DNA of 64,000 bases from Lewinellaceae bacterium (GCA_016708875.1 JADJFA010000031.1:10000-73999), one strand, 5' to 3'. Shown: positions 1 to 8,986, counted from the first letter of the stretch. Notes: a model not told the origin generated them from the sequence alone. Numbers and translations: made by a program.

Positions 1-137
1 TTTTTCCTCTTTTCCAACAGTTCGTTGCGGCCAAATTCGAGGAGCCGCTCACCTGATTGAGAAGTGGTGAGGCCAGTGGGTTGGCTGCCGGTGAGTTGGA
101 GAGCTTCTTCTTTGTTGATTAGATGCCAGTTCATCAT
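1..137 (-). CDS. Cation-transporting P-type ATPase, N-terminus only (runs off window)
   Basis: The first 45 or so codons of a gene that continues beyond the left edge. Reading the minus strand from the ATG at 135-137 gives a start MMNWHLINKEEALQLTG, then a pattern of GLT, a spaced SGERL, and FGRNELLEKRKK. This is the signature of the cation-ATPase N-terminal domain (GLT..EA..RL...G.N.L.E.), found in Ca2+-type P-type ATPases. These are inner-membrane pumps that couple ATP hydrolysis to cation transport. The start lies 11 bases past the stop of the upstream antiporter gene, so the two were probably co-transcribed as a cation-handling pair. Only the N-terminal domain is visible, so ion specificity cannot be judged. 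Confidence 0.6.
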   Translation of the reverse strand, partial: MMNWHLINKEEALQLTGSQPTGLTTSQSGERLLEFGRNELLEKRK

Positions 138-147
138 TCGTCTTTTA

Positions 148-1077
148 TTAAATTTTACCAAAGACATAAACCAGATACAACGCAATAAGCACAACTGATT
201 CCACCCACGATATCCCCCTTTTGTTTTTAGAAAATGACTACCAGCAAGGTAATCCCAAGTTGTACAGGCAAATCGTACCGCAAAGCCCGATTTCCATTGA
301 GATTTGGCTGATGGAGCCGCCCAGCCCGATGGGTACGAGCGTGTCGAAAATATTACTCCCCATGATGGTGCCGACCGACATCCCTGCCGATTTCCGTATC
401 GCCGCGTCGATGGAAACGGCCAGTTCCGGCAGGCTCGTCCCCAATCCAATCAGCACGATGCCTACGAACGACTGCGCCACGCCCCATTTTTCGGCAAAAA
501 ACATAGCGTTTTTCACCACCAGATGGGAGGAGAAAACCAGCGCGACAAAGCCAACCAGCAAATAAGCGGCTAATTTCAGGTAGTTTAGATGCACGTGCGC
601 GTCGAGGTCGGTGGTTACGTTTTGGTTGCTTTTCAACAAAACCAGATAGTAAATCAGGTAGGCGGCCAGCAAAACCAGCCCGTCCGCCCGTGAAATTACG
701 CCATCAAGACCAACTGCGAACAACAGCCCGATGGAGATGAGCAAGGCCAGCCCGTCGCGGAATAGTTCTTTTTACGGGATGGTGAAATTGAGAAACAGCC
801 CAGCGAGACCGAGGATGATGCTGATTTGGCTAATGGAACTGCCGATGGCGTTGCCCGTAATTATCCCCGACGATTCTACGCCCTTCAAATGGAGGATGGA
901 GGCATCAATGGAAACGAACACCTCCGGCAAATCCGTCCCGATAGCCAAAATCGCCAGCCCGACGAATGTATGGGAAAGGTTGAACCGTTTGGCGATGCCG
1001 ATGGCACTTTTTACGACCCATTTTGTGCCGAGCCAAAGGCCAACCAGGCCGGAAATAAACAGAAGAGCTTCTGTCAT
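148..1077 (-). pseudogene. CaCA-family Ca2+/cation antiporter (YrbG-like), interrupted
   Basis: Inner-membrane cation/calcium exchanger with the two alpha repeats of the family. The first is GTDLPEVFVSIDAS with GNAIGSSISQ, the second GTSLPELAVSIDAA with GSNIFDT. The reading frame is broken three times. There is an in-frame TAA at 772-774, and the family homology resumes immediately after it with KELFRDG in the same frame. There is a one-base shift near 290, after which the sequence continues RALRYDLPVQLGITLLVVIF. A further shift lies in the A5/G5 runs near 225-235, after which a normal last helix (ISWVESVVLIALYLVYVF) runs to TAA at 148-150. Restored, the protein would be about 310 residues, the normal length. 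The number of lesions argues for decay, although other genes in the window also carry single lesions. Confidence 0.75.
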
Positions 1078-1149
1078 TTTGATAATTTTTTGATAATTAT
1101 ATTCCGATATCCAGTCCCCACACCTTTCGACACAAAATAAGCCGACAGG

Positions 1150-1989
1150 TTATTTGGCAGTTTTTCGAAAAACCAGCATGGGCGTTTTTGTAACGAATGA
1201 ATAGGCCTCTGACCTGCTCGAGGAGAACAGTTTGTCGAACCAGGTTTTGTTGGTATGGGTATAAAAGGCAATCATTGAAGGCTTTGTCTTTTTTACCAAT
1301 TGATCCAGCTGTCCGGTAAAGCCTTCATTCACTTGGAACTTTTCGAGGAAAATCTGATCGAGGCATTCATGTTTTTGCCGCCACATAGCCTTCAGCATTT
1401 CCTTGTCCAATAATATCTGGCCGGGATAATAGAAATGTGCCAGGTCCACTTTCGCCTTCACGGATTGGGCAAACCCGACAACCTTGGAAAGCTCTTCGTT
1501 TATGTTTTCTAAATCGGAGGCGTAAAGAACTGTTTTGATTGTCTGTACCCGATAAGTATGAGGCACTGCCAGTACCGGCACGGATGACTTGAGGATCACA
1601 ATACTGGTGTTCGTGCCGATTATCTTTTGGATGGAGCCTGCGCCCCGCGTGCTGATACAAATCAAATCGAACTTATTTCGATGGGCGTAATCCAAGATGG
1701 CACTTTCTGGACTAAAATCCTCCAACACAGCACACCGATATGGGCCAGGAGTGACTTTCAGGGATTTGTAGTAGGCTTCCACGAAGCTTTCAAGTTGTTT
1801 TAAATGTGCCGCAGTTTGCTCCCGTATAGCGTTTTCTATACGTTTCCGATGTAATGTCGTCGGAATCAGTGCCTGAAAACAATGGAAGAATACCAACTCC
1901 ACCTCTTTCTGGGTGGCCAGTTGGATAGCAAAGCGCAAACCCGCTTTTGAATGCTTTGAGAAATCGGTGGTAACAAGTATTTTTTCCAT
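1150..1989 (-). CDS. Universal stress protein, two UspA domains
   Basis: A 279-residue cytoplasmic protein made of two tandem UspA domains, the usual length for the fused form in Bacteroidota. It opens with MEKILVTTDFSKHSKAGLRFA, the typical first strand and D-F-S motif. The first domain ends with a nucleotide-binding-like loop, STRGAGSIQKIIGTNTS followed by PVLAVP. The second domain (from about residue 150) starts at KTVLYASDLE and ends LVFRKTAK. These proteins bind ATP or AMP and help cells under starvation, oxidative or low-oxygen stress. The exact role here is unknown. It is one of three full-length Usp genes in the first 5 kb, beside ion-transport genes, suggesting a stress-response neighbourhood. 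Confidence 0.88.
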   Translation of the reverse strand: MEKILVTTDFSKHSKAGLRFAIQLATQKEVELVFFHCFQALIPTTLHRKRIENAIREQTAAHLKQLESFVEAYYKSLKVTPGPYRCAVLEDFSPESAILDYAHRNKFDLICISTRGAGSIQKIIGTNTSIVILKSSVPVLAVPHTYRVQTIKTVLYASDLENINEELSKVVGFAQSVKAKVDLAHFYYPGQILLDKEMLKAMWRQKHECLDQIFLEKFQVNEGFTGQLDQLVKKTKPSMIAFYTHTNKTWFDKLFSSSRSEAYSFVTKTPMLVFRKTAK

Positions 1990-2347
1990 GAAAGATATAT
2001 TAGGCCATCAGGTCAGGTGAAGATTTTTTTAATTGCAATAACTTCCTCATAAAACGTGCAAAATCTATTCTATTGAGATCGGAAATTTGTCCGCGCGATC
2101 ACAGACACAACCACAGCAGTATACATAACCCAGAGATCTTGAACCATGCCTACGGCAGTTATTATAACAGCCCGCCAAATATCAAAATCAATCCTTTACC
2201 TGTTAAATCTGTTTTGAAAACAGTAAACAAGGCTTGGTCCAATTTCAGAATCCAGGAGATTGCTGCCAATAAACAAATCCTGAAAACTACTGCCAAGCCT
2301 ATACCCCAGTATCTGAGCTTATTCCGTCGGTGGTCTTACACCTAGCG
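1990..2347. other. Intergenic stretch, no supported gene
   Basis: About 358 bases between a universal stress gene and an SDR gene. A plus-strand frame of 90 codons is open at 2073-2345, but its protein is rich in unrelated residues, has no family signature, and lies antisense to the operon direction. I see no tRNA, no strong hairpin and no clear TAnnTTTG promoter facing the Usp gene. Confidence 0.5.
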
Positions 2348-3106
2348 CTACCGCGCCGTCATGCCCCCGTCAATTACCAACTCTGCCCCGGTTATATAGG
2401 ATGCTTCATCTGAAGCAAGAAACAAAGCCCCCTGTGCAATCTCAATGGCTTCGCCGATTCGACCAAGTGGGCACATGGCTTTCATCATCCCGTCTAATAT
2501 AGCCGGGTCGGTTGGCAGGATTGGCTCAACCATAGGGGTCATAACGCCTCCGGGATGAATAGAATTAACCCGGATATTGAAAGGGGCAAATTCAATGGCT
2601 TGGTCTTTGGTCAGGAGCAACATGCCCGCCTTGGAAGCCGAGTATGGCGCACCGTTTCCGCCCACAATCCCAGCGATGGAAGAAATGTTCACAATGGCCG
2701 ATTTGCCCGATTTTTTAAGGGCGGGCAATGCGGTTTTTGCACCTAAAAAGGCACTGGTGAGGTTGATATTCAGGATTTTGTTCCAGCGTTCGAGCGAAGT
2801 TGCTTCCGTGGTTTCCATAGGCTGGTAGATCCCCGCGTTGTTGACGAGGATGTCAATTCTGCCAAATTTTTGGAGCGTTTTTTCCACTACTTTTTGCCAG
2901 TCGGATTCGGAGGCAACATCGTGCTGAATGCATTCGATGGCGTCACTGCCTTTCTGAAATTCCTGAACCCAGGCAAGCAATTTGTCAAACTGGATATCAC
3001 TAGCCAAAACCTGCGCGCCTTCCTGAGCGAACAAACGGGCAATGGATTCTCCCATGCCCCCAGCTGCTCCGGTAACGATGGCGACTTTGTTTTGCAAACG
3101 ATTCAT
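2348..3106 (-). CDS. SDR-family NAD(P)-dependent oxidoreductase
   Basis: A 252-residue classical short-chain dehydrogenase. It has the cofactor loop TGAAGGMG (residues about 12-19), the structural NNAG motif, the catalytic Ser in VNISSIAG, and the YSASK catalytic Tyr/Lys pair. The C-terminal YITGAELVIDGG ending is standard for the FabG-like group. It would oxidise or reduce an alcohol/ketone pair on a small substrate. The substrate cannot be inferred because this family is very broad. It is flanked by universal stress genes on the same strand. The stop at 2348 abuts a gap with no clear terminator. The frame is intact. Confidence 0.92.
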   Translation of the reverse strand: MNRLQNKVAIVTGAAGGMGESIARLFAQEGAQVLASDIQFDKLLAWVQEFQKGSDAIECIQHDVASESDWQKVVEKTLQKFGRIDILVNNAGIYQPMETTEATSLERWNKILNINLTSAFLGAKTALPALKKSGKSAIVNISSIAGIVGGNGAPYSASKAGMLLLTKDQAIEFAPFNIRVNSIHPGGVMTPMVEPILPTDPAILDGMMKAMCPLGRIGEAIEIAQGALFLASDEASYITGAELVIDGGMTAR

Positions 3107-3212
3107 AATTAATTTATTTGAAAAGATTTGTTGTTCTAGAATCTATTGAGGAACACGATCCATATAGCATGTCGCATACGCAAATTTTTGACCTGTATAT
3201 TACGCCAATTTT

Positions 3213-3228
3213 GTTCAGACACACTCTA
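3213..3228. repeat. Solo terminal repeat of a MITE-like element
   Basis: TTCAGACACACTCTAG matches the right-hand terminal repeat of the 181-bp element at 8755-8935 over 15 bases. No partner copy is found nearby, so this looks like a solo end or remnant. Bases 3226-3228 supply the TAG stop codon of the neighbouring universal stress gene, so an insertion may have set that gene's present C-terminus. Confidence 0.5.
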
Positions 3229-4066
3229 GTCTTCCTCTGAAGGAATCACCAGCAGCGGAACTTTTGTATGATAAGCGACTTTTTTAGTCAAACTTTTATC
3301 TATTAGAGCATTAAAAAAACCTTTTCTCTGGTGTGTTATCAAAGCAATCATATCCAAATCCTTTCTTGCGGAAAGTTTATCAAGCGCGCTTTGAATGTTG
3401 TCTGAGTGTGAAAAATGAAATGTAATTTTTTTATTCCCGAACATTTTCCTGATCATTGCTTTATAATCTGTTGCTAATTTGTTCTCACTGTCAGCATTGT
3501 CTTCCCTTTTATGAAAATGCCAAATCCGGATATTAGCTTTAAACTTTTTTGTCAAATTAAAAAGATATTTTAATGCGCCAATATCCCTCAACTGGTAATT
3601 GCTGCAAAAAGCAATTTCCTTCAGAATTCCTGGTTTATATTTTTCGGGAATTCCAATTACCGGGCAGCCGGATTTACTCATTATATTGGCAGTAACAGAA
3701 CCTATCAGCTTTTCTTTTAAGCCGGTCGCTCCGGTAGTCCCCATTACAATAAGGTCTGCTTTGATATTCCTTGCATAGTTGATAATACTTCTTTCTTCTA
3801 TTCCCCGGTCAACATATATTTTAATATCAGCATTCTTGTTTACATCTGAAAACTTATCTGATTTTTCCATTAATCTTATTCTCAGTTCATCTTCTGTCCT
3901 GTTATTTTCTTCTTGGCTTTTTTGGGGAACTGTAAAATCCACTTTCAAATGGCATAAATGAGTGATACAATATAAAAGTGGTACCTGATTTTTTAAAACA
4001 ATCAATGGCATATTGAAACGCTTTATCTGCGGTCTTGGAAAAATCAGTTGGAACGAGAATTTTCAT
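3226..4066 (-). CDS. Universal stress protein, two UspA domains (one frameshift)
   Basis: The gene starts at the ATG in 4064-4066 (MKILVPTDFSKTADKAFQYA), 4 bases after the stop of the upstream Usp gene. The frame then shifts by one base in an A6 run near 3920, at the end of a KKP/KSQ segment. The rest of the protein (EENNRTEDELRIRL to the end) lies in the next frame. Restored length is about 280 residues, equal to its neighbour. The first domain carries a textbook ATP-binding loop, MGTTGATGLKEKLIGS with NIMSKSGCPVIGIPE. The second domain ends VPLLVIPSEED. Its stop codon lies inside a solo mobile-element terminal repeat. The lesion could be a sequencing error in the homopolymer or a real mutation. 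Confidence 0.82.
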
Positions 4067-4070
4067 AATT

Positions 4071-4901
4071 CTATCCGTGCGTCTTTTTTATTGAAAGCAT
4101 CGGCGTCCATGTATGAAAAGCCATTTGCCGTGTTATACTCATACCAAATAGTTTTTCAAAAAAACTATGCTTTTGTGTGAACATCGCTATCATATCAGCT
4201 TTTTGGTCGGCAACGCATTCATTAATGCCATCTAAAATATCATCACTAAGAATTATCTGAACAGATATGGAGGGATATTTTAGTTTCTTTTTTATATCCG
4301 CTTTCATCTTTACTATATCAATTTTTTTGTCGGATGCAGGAGGCAGAACATGAATTAAGTGAATGGCTGCGCCAAAAAGTTCAGCAAACTTTATCAGCGT
4401 ATTTAATTCAGTTTCTGTTTTGTCTACATCAGAAGCATAAACAATTTTTTCAATTTCGTTAAACCTTGCATGCTCTGGGACAATGATGACAGGAATACTA
4501 CTACTGCTGATAACAGCAGCGGCATTGCTTCCAATCAAGACTTTCTGTAAGCCGCTTGCACCTTTAGTTCCCATTACAATAAAATCAACTTGATTGTGTA
4601 CGGCATAGTTTTCAATTACATCTTCAACCGGATAACCCTTGATTATTTTGTAGGTAACTTTCGGAGCATTAAATTTCGATTTAAGCTCGTTGGCAAGTTG
4701 TATGCAATCTTGCTTCGCATTATCTGCCATTTTATCTTCAATTTCTTTCACACGTAAAGCCACCTGAGCCCGGGGCGGGCTGTTTAAGTGAACAACATGG
4801 ATCAAAACTATTTCAGCATTGAGCTTGTTAGCCATCTGTGTTGCATAGTGTGAAGCTGTGTTTGACAGTTTGGAGAAATCTGTGGGAACAAGGATCTTCA
4901 T
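4071..4901 (-). CDS. Universal stress protein, two UspA domains
   Basis: An intact 276-residue tandem UspA protein starting MKILVPTDFSKLSNTASHYA. The first domain has the ATP-binding pattern G-2x-G-9x-G in MGTKGASGLQKVLIGSNAAA, followed by PVIIVPE. This places it with the ATP-binding Usp group. The second domain begins at KIVYASDVDKTE and lacks an obvious second nucleotide loop. It is followed after 4 bases by another Usp gene of the same length, so the pair is almost certainly co-transcribed and arose by duplication. Role: cytoplasmic stress tolerance, details unknown. Confidence 0.9.
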   Translation of the reverse strand: MKILVPTDFSKLSNTASHYATQMANKLNAEIVLIHVVHLNSPPRAQVALRVKEIEDKMADNAKQDCIQLANELKSKFNAPKVTYKIIKGYPVEDVIENYAVHNQVDFIVMGTKGASGLQKVLIGSNAAAVISSSSIPVIIVPEHARFNEIEKIVYASDVDKTETELNTLIKFAELFGAAIHLIHVLPPASDKKIDIVKMKADIKKKLKYPSISVQIILSDDILDGINECVADQKADMIAMFTQKHSFFEKLFGMSITRQMAFHTWTPMLSIKKTHG

Positions 4902-5088
4902 ATTGCCTGCATTTAATAATTGTTAGTAACTGGTTAGCCTCTCAGGAGACACGATACAAGTCGCTGAAGATTGATTGAACCTTGTGCAATTGTGACTCCA
5001 ATTCTATCACCCGGAGAGTTAGACGCTCCACAACTGAAACAAAATCTTTTATCAGTTGGTGACAACTTGATATGTCGGTAAGCAGCTC

Positions 5089-5181
5089 CTACTTAGACAT
5101 TGAAAATTCCTTGTTGGATATTGGAAGCAGGGCAGCTTTCGCAACTTGGGAAAAGTCTATGGGAACAAGTATCTTTTTCAT
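5089..5181 (-). pseudogene. Truncated universal stress protein remnant
   Basis: From the ATG at 5179-5181 the minus strand encodes MKKILVPIDFSQVAKAALL, an unmistakable Usp N-terminus. It then runs through PISNKEFSMSK into a TAG after 30 codons. No downstream Usp domain can be seen in any frame before the next gene. It is therefore the stub of a fourth Usp gene in the cluster, probably left by deletion or rearrangement. The longer open frame reaching 5490 has no recognisable protein upstream of this Met. Confidence 0.6.
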
Positions 5182-5597
5182 AATCTGACGTTGCAGTTTT
5201 GTTTTGCTGGGACAAAGGTTTGGGAGATACCCGCCCATAAAGATGATTTCTGTCACGATGTTAGTTGATTTTTTACCAAAAATTAAAAACCTCTGCTCTA
5301 GTGCCATCTCCGTTGGGTGGCCTCTGATTGGACGACCATTTGAAGCCAATTCATGCATTATTGGCCGGACACGGCACTTGTTAAATGAAGTACAAGTGTG
5401 AATCCTACAACTGAAGGCTGCCGTCCAAACAATGAAGGATGTTATTACAAAACCGAAATCGTCCGGTACAACTATAACATGGCCACCCAAACCTTGTCAT
5501 AGATCAGTTGCCCTTTGTGCCTGTCAAAAACTGTGTAAAATCAAAGTTGCTACAAGAAATAACATCACAAATGGTGACAACCTGTAGCATTTTCTGG
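5182..5597. other. Intergenic stretch, no supported gene
   Basis: About 415 bases between a truncated universal stress stub and the carbonic anhydrase gene. A minus-strand frame stays open across much of it, but the encoded residues match no family I recognise. No RNA gene or strong palindrome was seen. Confidence 0.4.
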
Positions 5598-6264
5598 TTA
5601 CAATCCATTCGAAGAAGTAGTATTAACTATAAGCGAACTCTGGTAAAATACCACCTCGCCTGTAGTGATGTCGTGCGTGCCACCCGACAAGCCCTATTTC
5701 TTGTTTTTCTATCATCTCTTTTAGAATAGGACTCCGCTCCACAATGCTTTTAACGGTTCGCTTTACATTAATAGCCGTTACTTTTTCTACAAACACCCCG
5801 TTGCCTGAATTGCGGTTTTCGTTGGTAGTCATTTCATCATCAACGGCAGGTCTTATTTTAGCCAGTAAAGCCGTCAGGTTGCCCATTTCAACATGGTCGC
5901 AAGCCCCTCTTACCGCACCGCACTTGGTGTGTCCCAGTACTACAATGATTTTTGAACCGGCGACTTTGCAGGCAAATTCCATGCTGCCCAAAATATCTTC
6001 ATTGATGATATTACCGGCAATACGGATACTAAAAACATCGCCCAATCCCTGGTCAAAAATAAGTTCGGCCGAAGTCCTGCTGTCAATACAACTTAGGATG
6101 ACTGCAAAAGGATATTGCCCGTCCGACGTTTCATTGGCCTGTTGCAAAAGATTACGGTTCACTTTCAGGTTGTTGACAAATCGCTTGTTTCCTTCCTTTA
6201 ACAATTCCAACGCCATGGAAGGTGTGATGGCATCTTGCATTTCCTTAGTTAAAGTCTTCATCAA
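5598..6264 (-). CDS. Beta-class carbonic anhydrase (C-terminal frameshift)
   Basis: Zinc enzyme for CO2/bicarbonate interconversion. Zinc-ligand motifs are clear: ILSCIDSRTS (Cys and the Asp-Arg dyad) and VLGHTKCGAV (His and Cys). The family RIAGNIIN motif lies between them. The open frame to 5623 ends in an atypical run after EIGLVG. In the next frame the expected ending GTHDITTGEVVFYQSSL is present and runs to TAA at 5598-5600. I therefore place a one-base lesion near 5688 and extend the gene. Restored length is about 222 residues, normal for the family. It lies 107 bases downstream of a SulP permease on the same strand, a pairing that points to bicarbonate handling. Confidence 0.87.
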
Positions 6265-6371
6265 TTTACTTTTTATGATTGTGAATAAAAATTGTGTTTA
6301 AGAAGTACCGCCTTTGAATGATGAAACACCTGTTTTTGTGTGTTCACCACCCCAAAGTGGCACTTAAGTAT

Positions 6372-7922
6372 TCACGCTATTGGTTCAATAAAGTTGATTT
6401 TCTCAACGGTGATGTTTCTCGTTTTCGCATTACTCTCATAGTTCTTTATCAACTCAACTACATCATAATCAATGGACTTAGAATTGGTGCAGTCAATAAT
6501 CACTTTTGAATAGTTGGGGACAGCTTCCAATTCCCTTATCACGCTTGCTTTGTTGAAAAACGATACTTCCTCTGCCAAAACAAGGTGGTAGGTATTCATA
6601 CCCTTTTCATGGGTTACTATTTCTTTCATGTAGTGCGAATTGCGATAACTGTGGCGCAAGGCATAAAAACCGCCCATAATCATGCCCGCAATGATTCCAG
6701 TCAATAGGTCGGTCAATAATATGACAATAACCGTGACCGCAAAAGGAACAAACTGCTCCCAACCCAGTTTATACATTTGCTTGAAAAGAGCGGGTTTTGC
6801 CAATTTGTAACCTACCATTAAAAGTATGGCTGCTAAACTTGCCAATGGAATCATGTTCAAAACACTGGCTATTGTCAAAGCGCTGATCAATAAAAATACG
6901 CCGTGTAGAATGGCCGACATTTTTGTTCTGCCACCAAAAGAAATATTTGCCGAACTGCGAACAATTACCTGCGTGATTGGCAGACCACCTATCAAACCCG
7001 AAAGCACATTGCCCAAACCTTGCGCTTTTAATTCTCGGTTGGTTGGTGTGACCCGCTTGTAGGGGTCAAGTTTGTCGGTGGCTTCCACACAAAGCAAGGT
7101 TTCCAGGCTTGCAACAATTGCCAAAACAAAAGCGATTTTCCAAACCTGCCAATTTGTGATTGCTGAAAAATCGGGCAAAGTAAATTGAGCGAAAAAACCA
7201 GCCAAATTTTCGGGAACAGGGATGTTCACCACCTGGTCGGCAGCCAAACTAAAATCCAGTGTGCCATTTTGGTAAAAATAATTCATCACAATGCCCAAGA
7301 GCACCACCACGAGCGGGCCGTTTAACATGCCAAAAATTTTGTGCTTTTGGGTCAGTACTTTATCCCAAAGTATGAGGATGCCCAATGAGATGGCCGCAAT
7401 TAGCAAAGCACCCGGGGTCACAAATTCCAGTGCCTTAATAATCTCGGAAAAGGTGTTTTCGCCATCTTTTTGTAAAAACGCATCATCACCCTCTGCATCC
7501 TTGTCCCAACCCAGGGCGTGCGGAATCTGTTTTAAGATGATTAAAAGCCCAATGCCTGTCAGCATACCTTTGATGACTGATGAAGGAAAAAAGTAGGCAA
7601 TAAAGCCCGCCTTGGCATATCCCAAAACGAGTTGTATGATACCCGCCAAAACGACCGCAAGCAAAAACGCCTCCCATGAACCTCCAAGCGTGGCAATGGA
7701 AGTCAATACGATTACAGCAAGTCCTGCTGCTGGGCCACTTACGCCCAACGGCGAACCGCTGGCAACTCCAACCACAATGCCTCCAACGATGCCCGCAATG
7801 ATGCCCGCAAACAAAGGTGCGCCCGATGCCAATGCGATGCCCAGACACAGGGGAACGGCGACGAAAAACACGACGATACTCGCCGGCAGGTCGTGCTTTA
7901 TTTCAGTAAAATAGTTTTTCAT
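6372..7922 (-). CDS. SulP-family inorganic anion permease (probable bicarbonate transporter)
   Basis: A 516-residue inner-membrane transporter with about 11-14 hydrophobic segments. It begins with MKNYFTEIKHDLPASIVVFFVAVPLCLGIAL, and the SulP P-L-(C/A)-x-A pattern is followed by a glycine-rich second segment (GIIAGIVGGIVVG). A membrane-core GLIGGLPITQVIVRSSANI segment is typical of the bacterial SulP branch. After the last helix a short C-terminal STAS-like stretch (VIIDCTNSKSIDYDVVELI) remains. The carbonic anhydrase gene immediately downstream favours bicarbonate as substrate, although sulfate cannot be excluded from sequence alone. A TetR gene starts divergently 118 bases away and probably regulates it. 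Confidence 0.9.
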   Translation of the reverse strand: MKNYFTEIKHDLPASIVVFFVAVPLCLGIALASGAPLFAGIIAGIVGGIVVGVASGSPLGVSGPAAGLAVIVLTSIATLGGSWEAFLLAVVLAGIIQLVLGYAKAGFIAYFFPSSVIKGMLTGIGLLIILKQIPHALGWDKDAEGDDAFLQKDGENTFSEIIKALEFVTPGALLIAAISLGILILWDKVLTQKHKIFGMLNGPLVVVLLGIVMNYFYQNGTLDFSLAADQVVNIPVPENLAGFFAQFTLPDFSAITNWQVWKIAFVLAIVASLETLLCVEATDKLDPYKRVTPTNRELKAQGLGNVLSGLIGGLPITQVIVRSSANISFGGRTKMSAILHGVFLLISALTIASVLNMIPLASLAAILLMVGYKLAKPALFKQMYKLGWEQFVPFAVTVIVILLTDLLTGIIAGMIMGGFYALRHSYRNSHYMKEIVTHEKGMNTYHLVLAEEVSFFNKASVIRELEAVPNYSKVIIDCTNSKSIDYDVVELIKNYESNAKTRNITVEKINFIEPIA

Positions 7923-7947
7923 CCCTGCAAATTTTATTTTGTTTCGG

Positions 7948-7955
7948 CAAAGGTA
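7948..7955 (-). promoter_or_regulatory. Candidate -7 element for the SulP/carbonic anhydrase operon
   Basis: On the minus strand this octamer reads TACCTTTG, a perfect match to the Bacteroidota -7 consensus TAnnTTTG. It lies 26 bases upstream of the SulP start. A good TTTG at the -33 position is not visible, so the call rests on the -7 box and position only. Confidence 0.4.
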
Positions 7956-7972
7956 GTGGAATAATTTTTATG

Positions 7973-7985
7973 ATAGTAATACTAT
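7973..7985. promoter_or_regulatory. Candidate TetR operator in the divergent promoter
   Basis: ATAGTAATACTAT is a perfect 6-bp inverted repeat around one central base. It sits between the two divergent start sites, close to the -33 region of both promoters. A TetR-family gene begins 55 bases away. That position and symmetry are what an autoregulatory operator would show. No binding data are available. Confidence 0.35.
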
Positions 7986-7994
7986 TGTACAAAA

Positions 7995-8023
7995 TTGTAA
8001 AAATATTTTTTAAAATACTTTTG
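7995..8023 (+). promoter_or_regulatory. Candidate promoter of the TetR gene
   Basis: TTG at 7995-7997 and TACTTTTG at 8016-8023 are separated by 18 bases, close to the Bacteroidota TTTG-N19-TAnnTTTG form. The implied transcription start would be about 10 bases before the ATG at 8040, or about 40 before an in-frame ATG at 8070. Confidence 0.4.
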
Positions 8024-8039
8024 CTTTTCAAGCAGTCAA

Positions 8040-8741
8040 ATGACTACCTTTGCAAAAAAGACTTCCGGAATGGATTTTCAAGTAACTTTTAAGATAAACG
8101 AAAAGATATTTTTGCGAGACCCGGAAAGCAGCGAGGTCGGAAAGCAAATCGTAAAAAATGCGATAGACCTAATTTACCAATTAGGCCTCGAACAATTTAC
8201 TTTCAAAAAATTGGCTGTTGAAACAAACAGTACCGAGGCTACCATTTATAGGTACTTTGAAAACAAACACCGCCTTCTACTCTACATCCTTAATTGGTAC
8301 TGGTGCTACATGGAATTTTTGGTGATGTTTAAATTACAAAACGTAGCCGATAAAAAAGAAAAATTAAAACTAATAGTGGAGTTGTTGACCCATGAATTGC
8401 CTGAGAGTTCAGGCAAGTTTGATTACAACAAAAAATATCTGAATCAAATAGTGATCGCCGAAAGCAGTAAAGTGTATCTGGTTAAAGAGGTGTCGGAAAT
8501 AAACAAGGGTGAAGTTTTTAAGCCATACAAAGATTTGTGTGCCCGAATTGCGGATGTTATTTCAGCGTATAACCCAGAGTATAAATATCCACGATCGTTA
8601 AGTACCACTTTAATAGAAACATCACATCATCAGCAATATTTTAGTGCCTATTTGCCCAAATTAACGGACGCCTCTCCAACAAACAAGCAAGAATTCACAA
8701 GCCAGTTTTTGGAAGATTTTTTATTTAAGGTTTTGAGATAG
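8040..8741 (+). CDS. TetR-family transcriptional regulator
   Basis: A 233-residue DNA-binding repressor-like protein. The N-terminal helix-turn-helix region spans about residues 35-85: IVKNAIDLIYQLGLEQFTFKKLA, then STEATIYRYFENKHRLLLYIL. The F..L.....S..TIYR.F..K..L spacing is classic for TetR. The C-terminal ligand domain has no recognisable specificity. It is transcribed away from the SulP/carbonic anhydrase pair, with a palindrome between them, so it most likely controls that pair and itself. The start could also be the ATG at 8070 (MDFQVTFKINEK), since the first ten residues look unstructured. Confidence 0.85.
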   Translation: MTTFAKKTSGMDFQVTFKINEKIFLRDPESSEVGKQIVKNAIDLIYQLGLEQFTFKKLAVETNSTEATIYRYFENKHRLLLYILNWYWCYMEFLVMFKLQNVADKKEKLKLIVELLTHELPESSGKFDYNKKYLNQIVIAESSKVYLVKEVSEINKGEVFKPYKDLCARIADVISAYNPEYKYPRSLSTTLIETSHHQQYFSAYLPKLTDASPTNKQEFTSQFLEDFLFKVLR

Positions 8742-8754
8742 TGTATTTTTTTAT

Positions 8755-8935
8755 TTAGAGTGTGTCTGAAAAAATACTGCCGGAGATGAAAATGCAGTTT
8801 TTGGGTTCTGGGTCCCGAGGACTCGGGATACCTTTTTCTGGGAATAGCGGTGTCCTATTGCCAGAAAAAGACACGCAGCACAGGTTCCAAAAGATGCGTT
8901 TTCAGCCCGGTGAGCATTTTTCAGACACACTCTAA
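8755..8935. mobile_element. MITE-like element, 181 bp with 19-bp perfect terminal inverted repeats
   Basis: The left end reads TTAGAGTGTGTCTGAAAAA (8755-8773). The right end at 8917-8935 is its exact reverse complement. The 143-bp core has no credible gene and contains a small GTCCCGAG...CTCGGGAT palindrome. No clear target duplication beyond the outer TTA/TAA is visible. The size, perfect ends and lack of coding capacity fit a miniature inverted-repeat transposable element moved in trans by a transposase located elsewhere. A solo end of the same type lies at 3213-3228. Confidence 0.65.
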
Positions 8936-8986
8936 TCAAGGTATTGATTGCCTCTAACAGGTCCTATCTTCAACTGCCCTCGAAAT

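Noticed and set aside
2073..2345. 90-codon plus-strand open frame
   Set aside because: No recognisable motif and antisense to the local operon direction; the gap is left unannotated.
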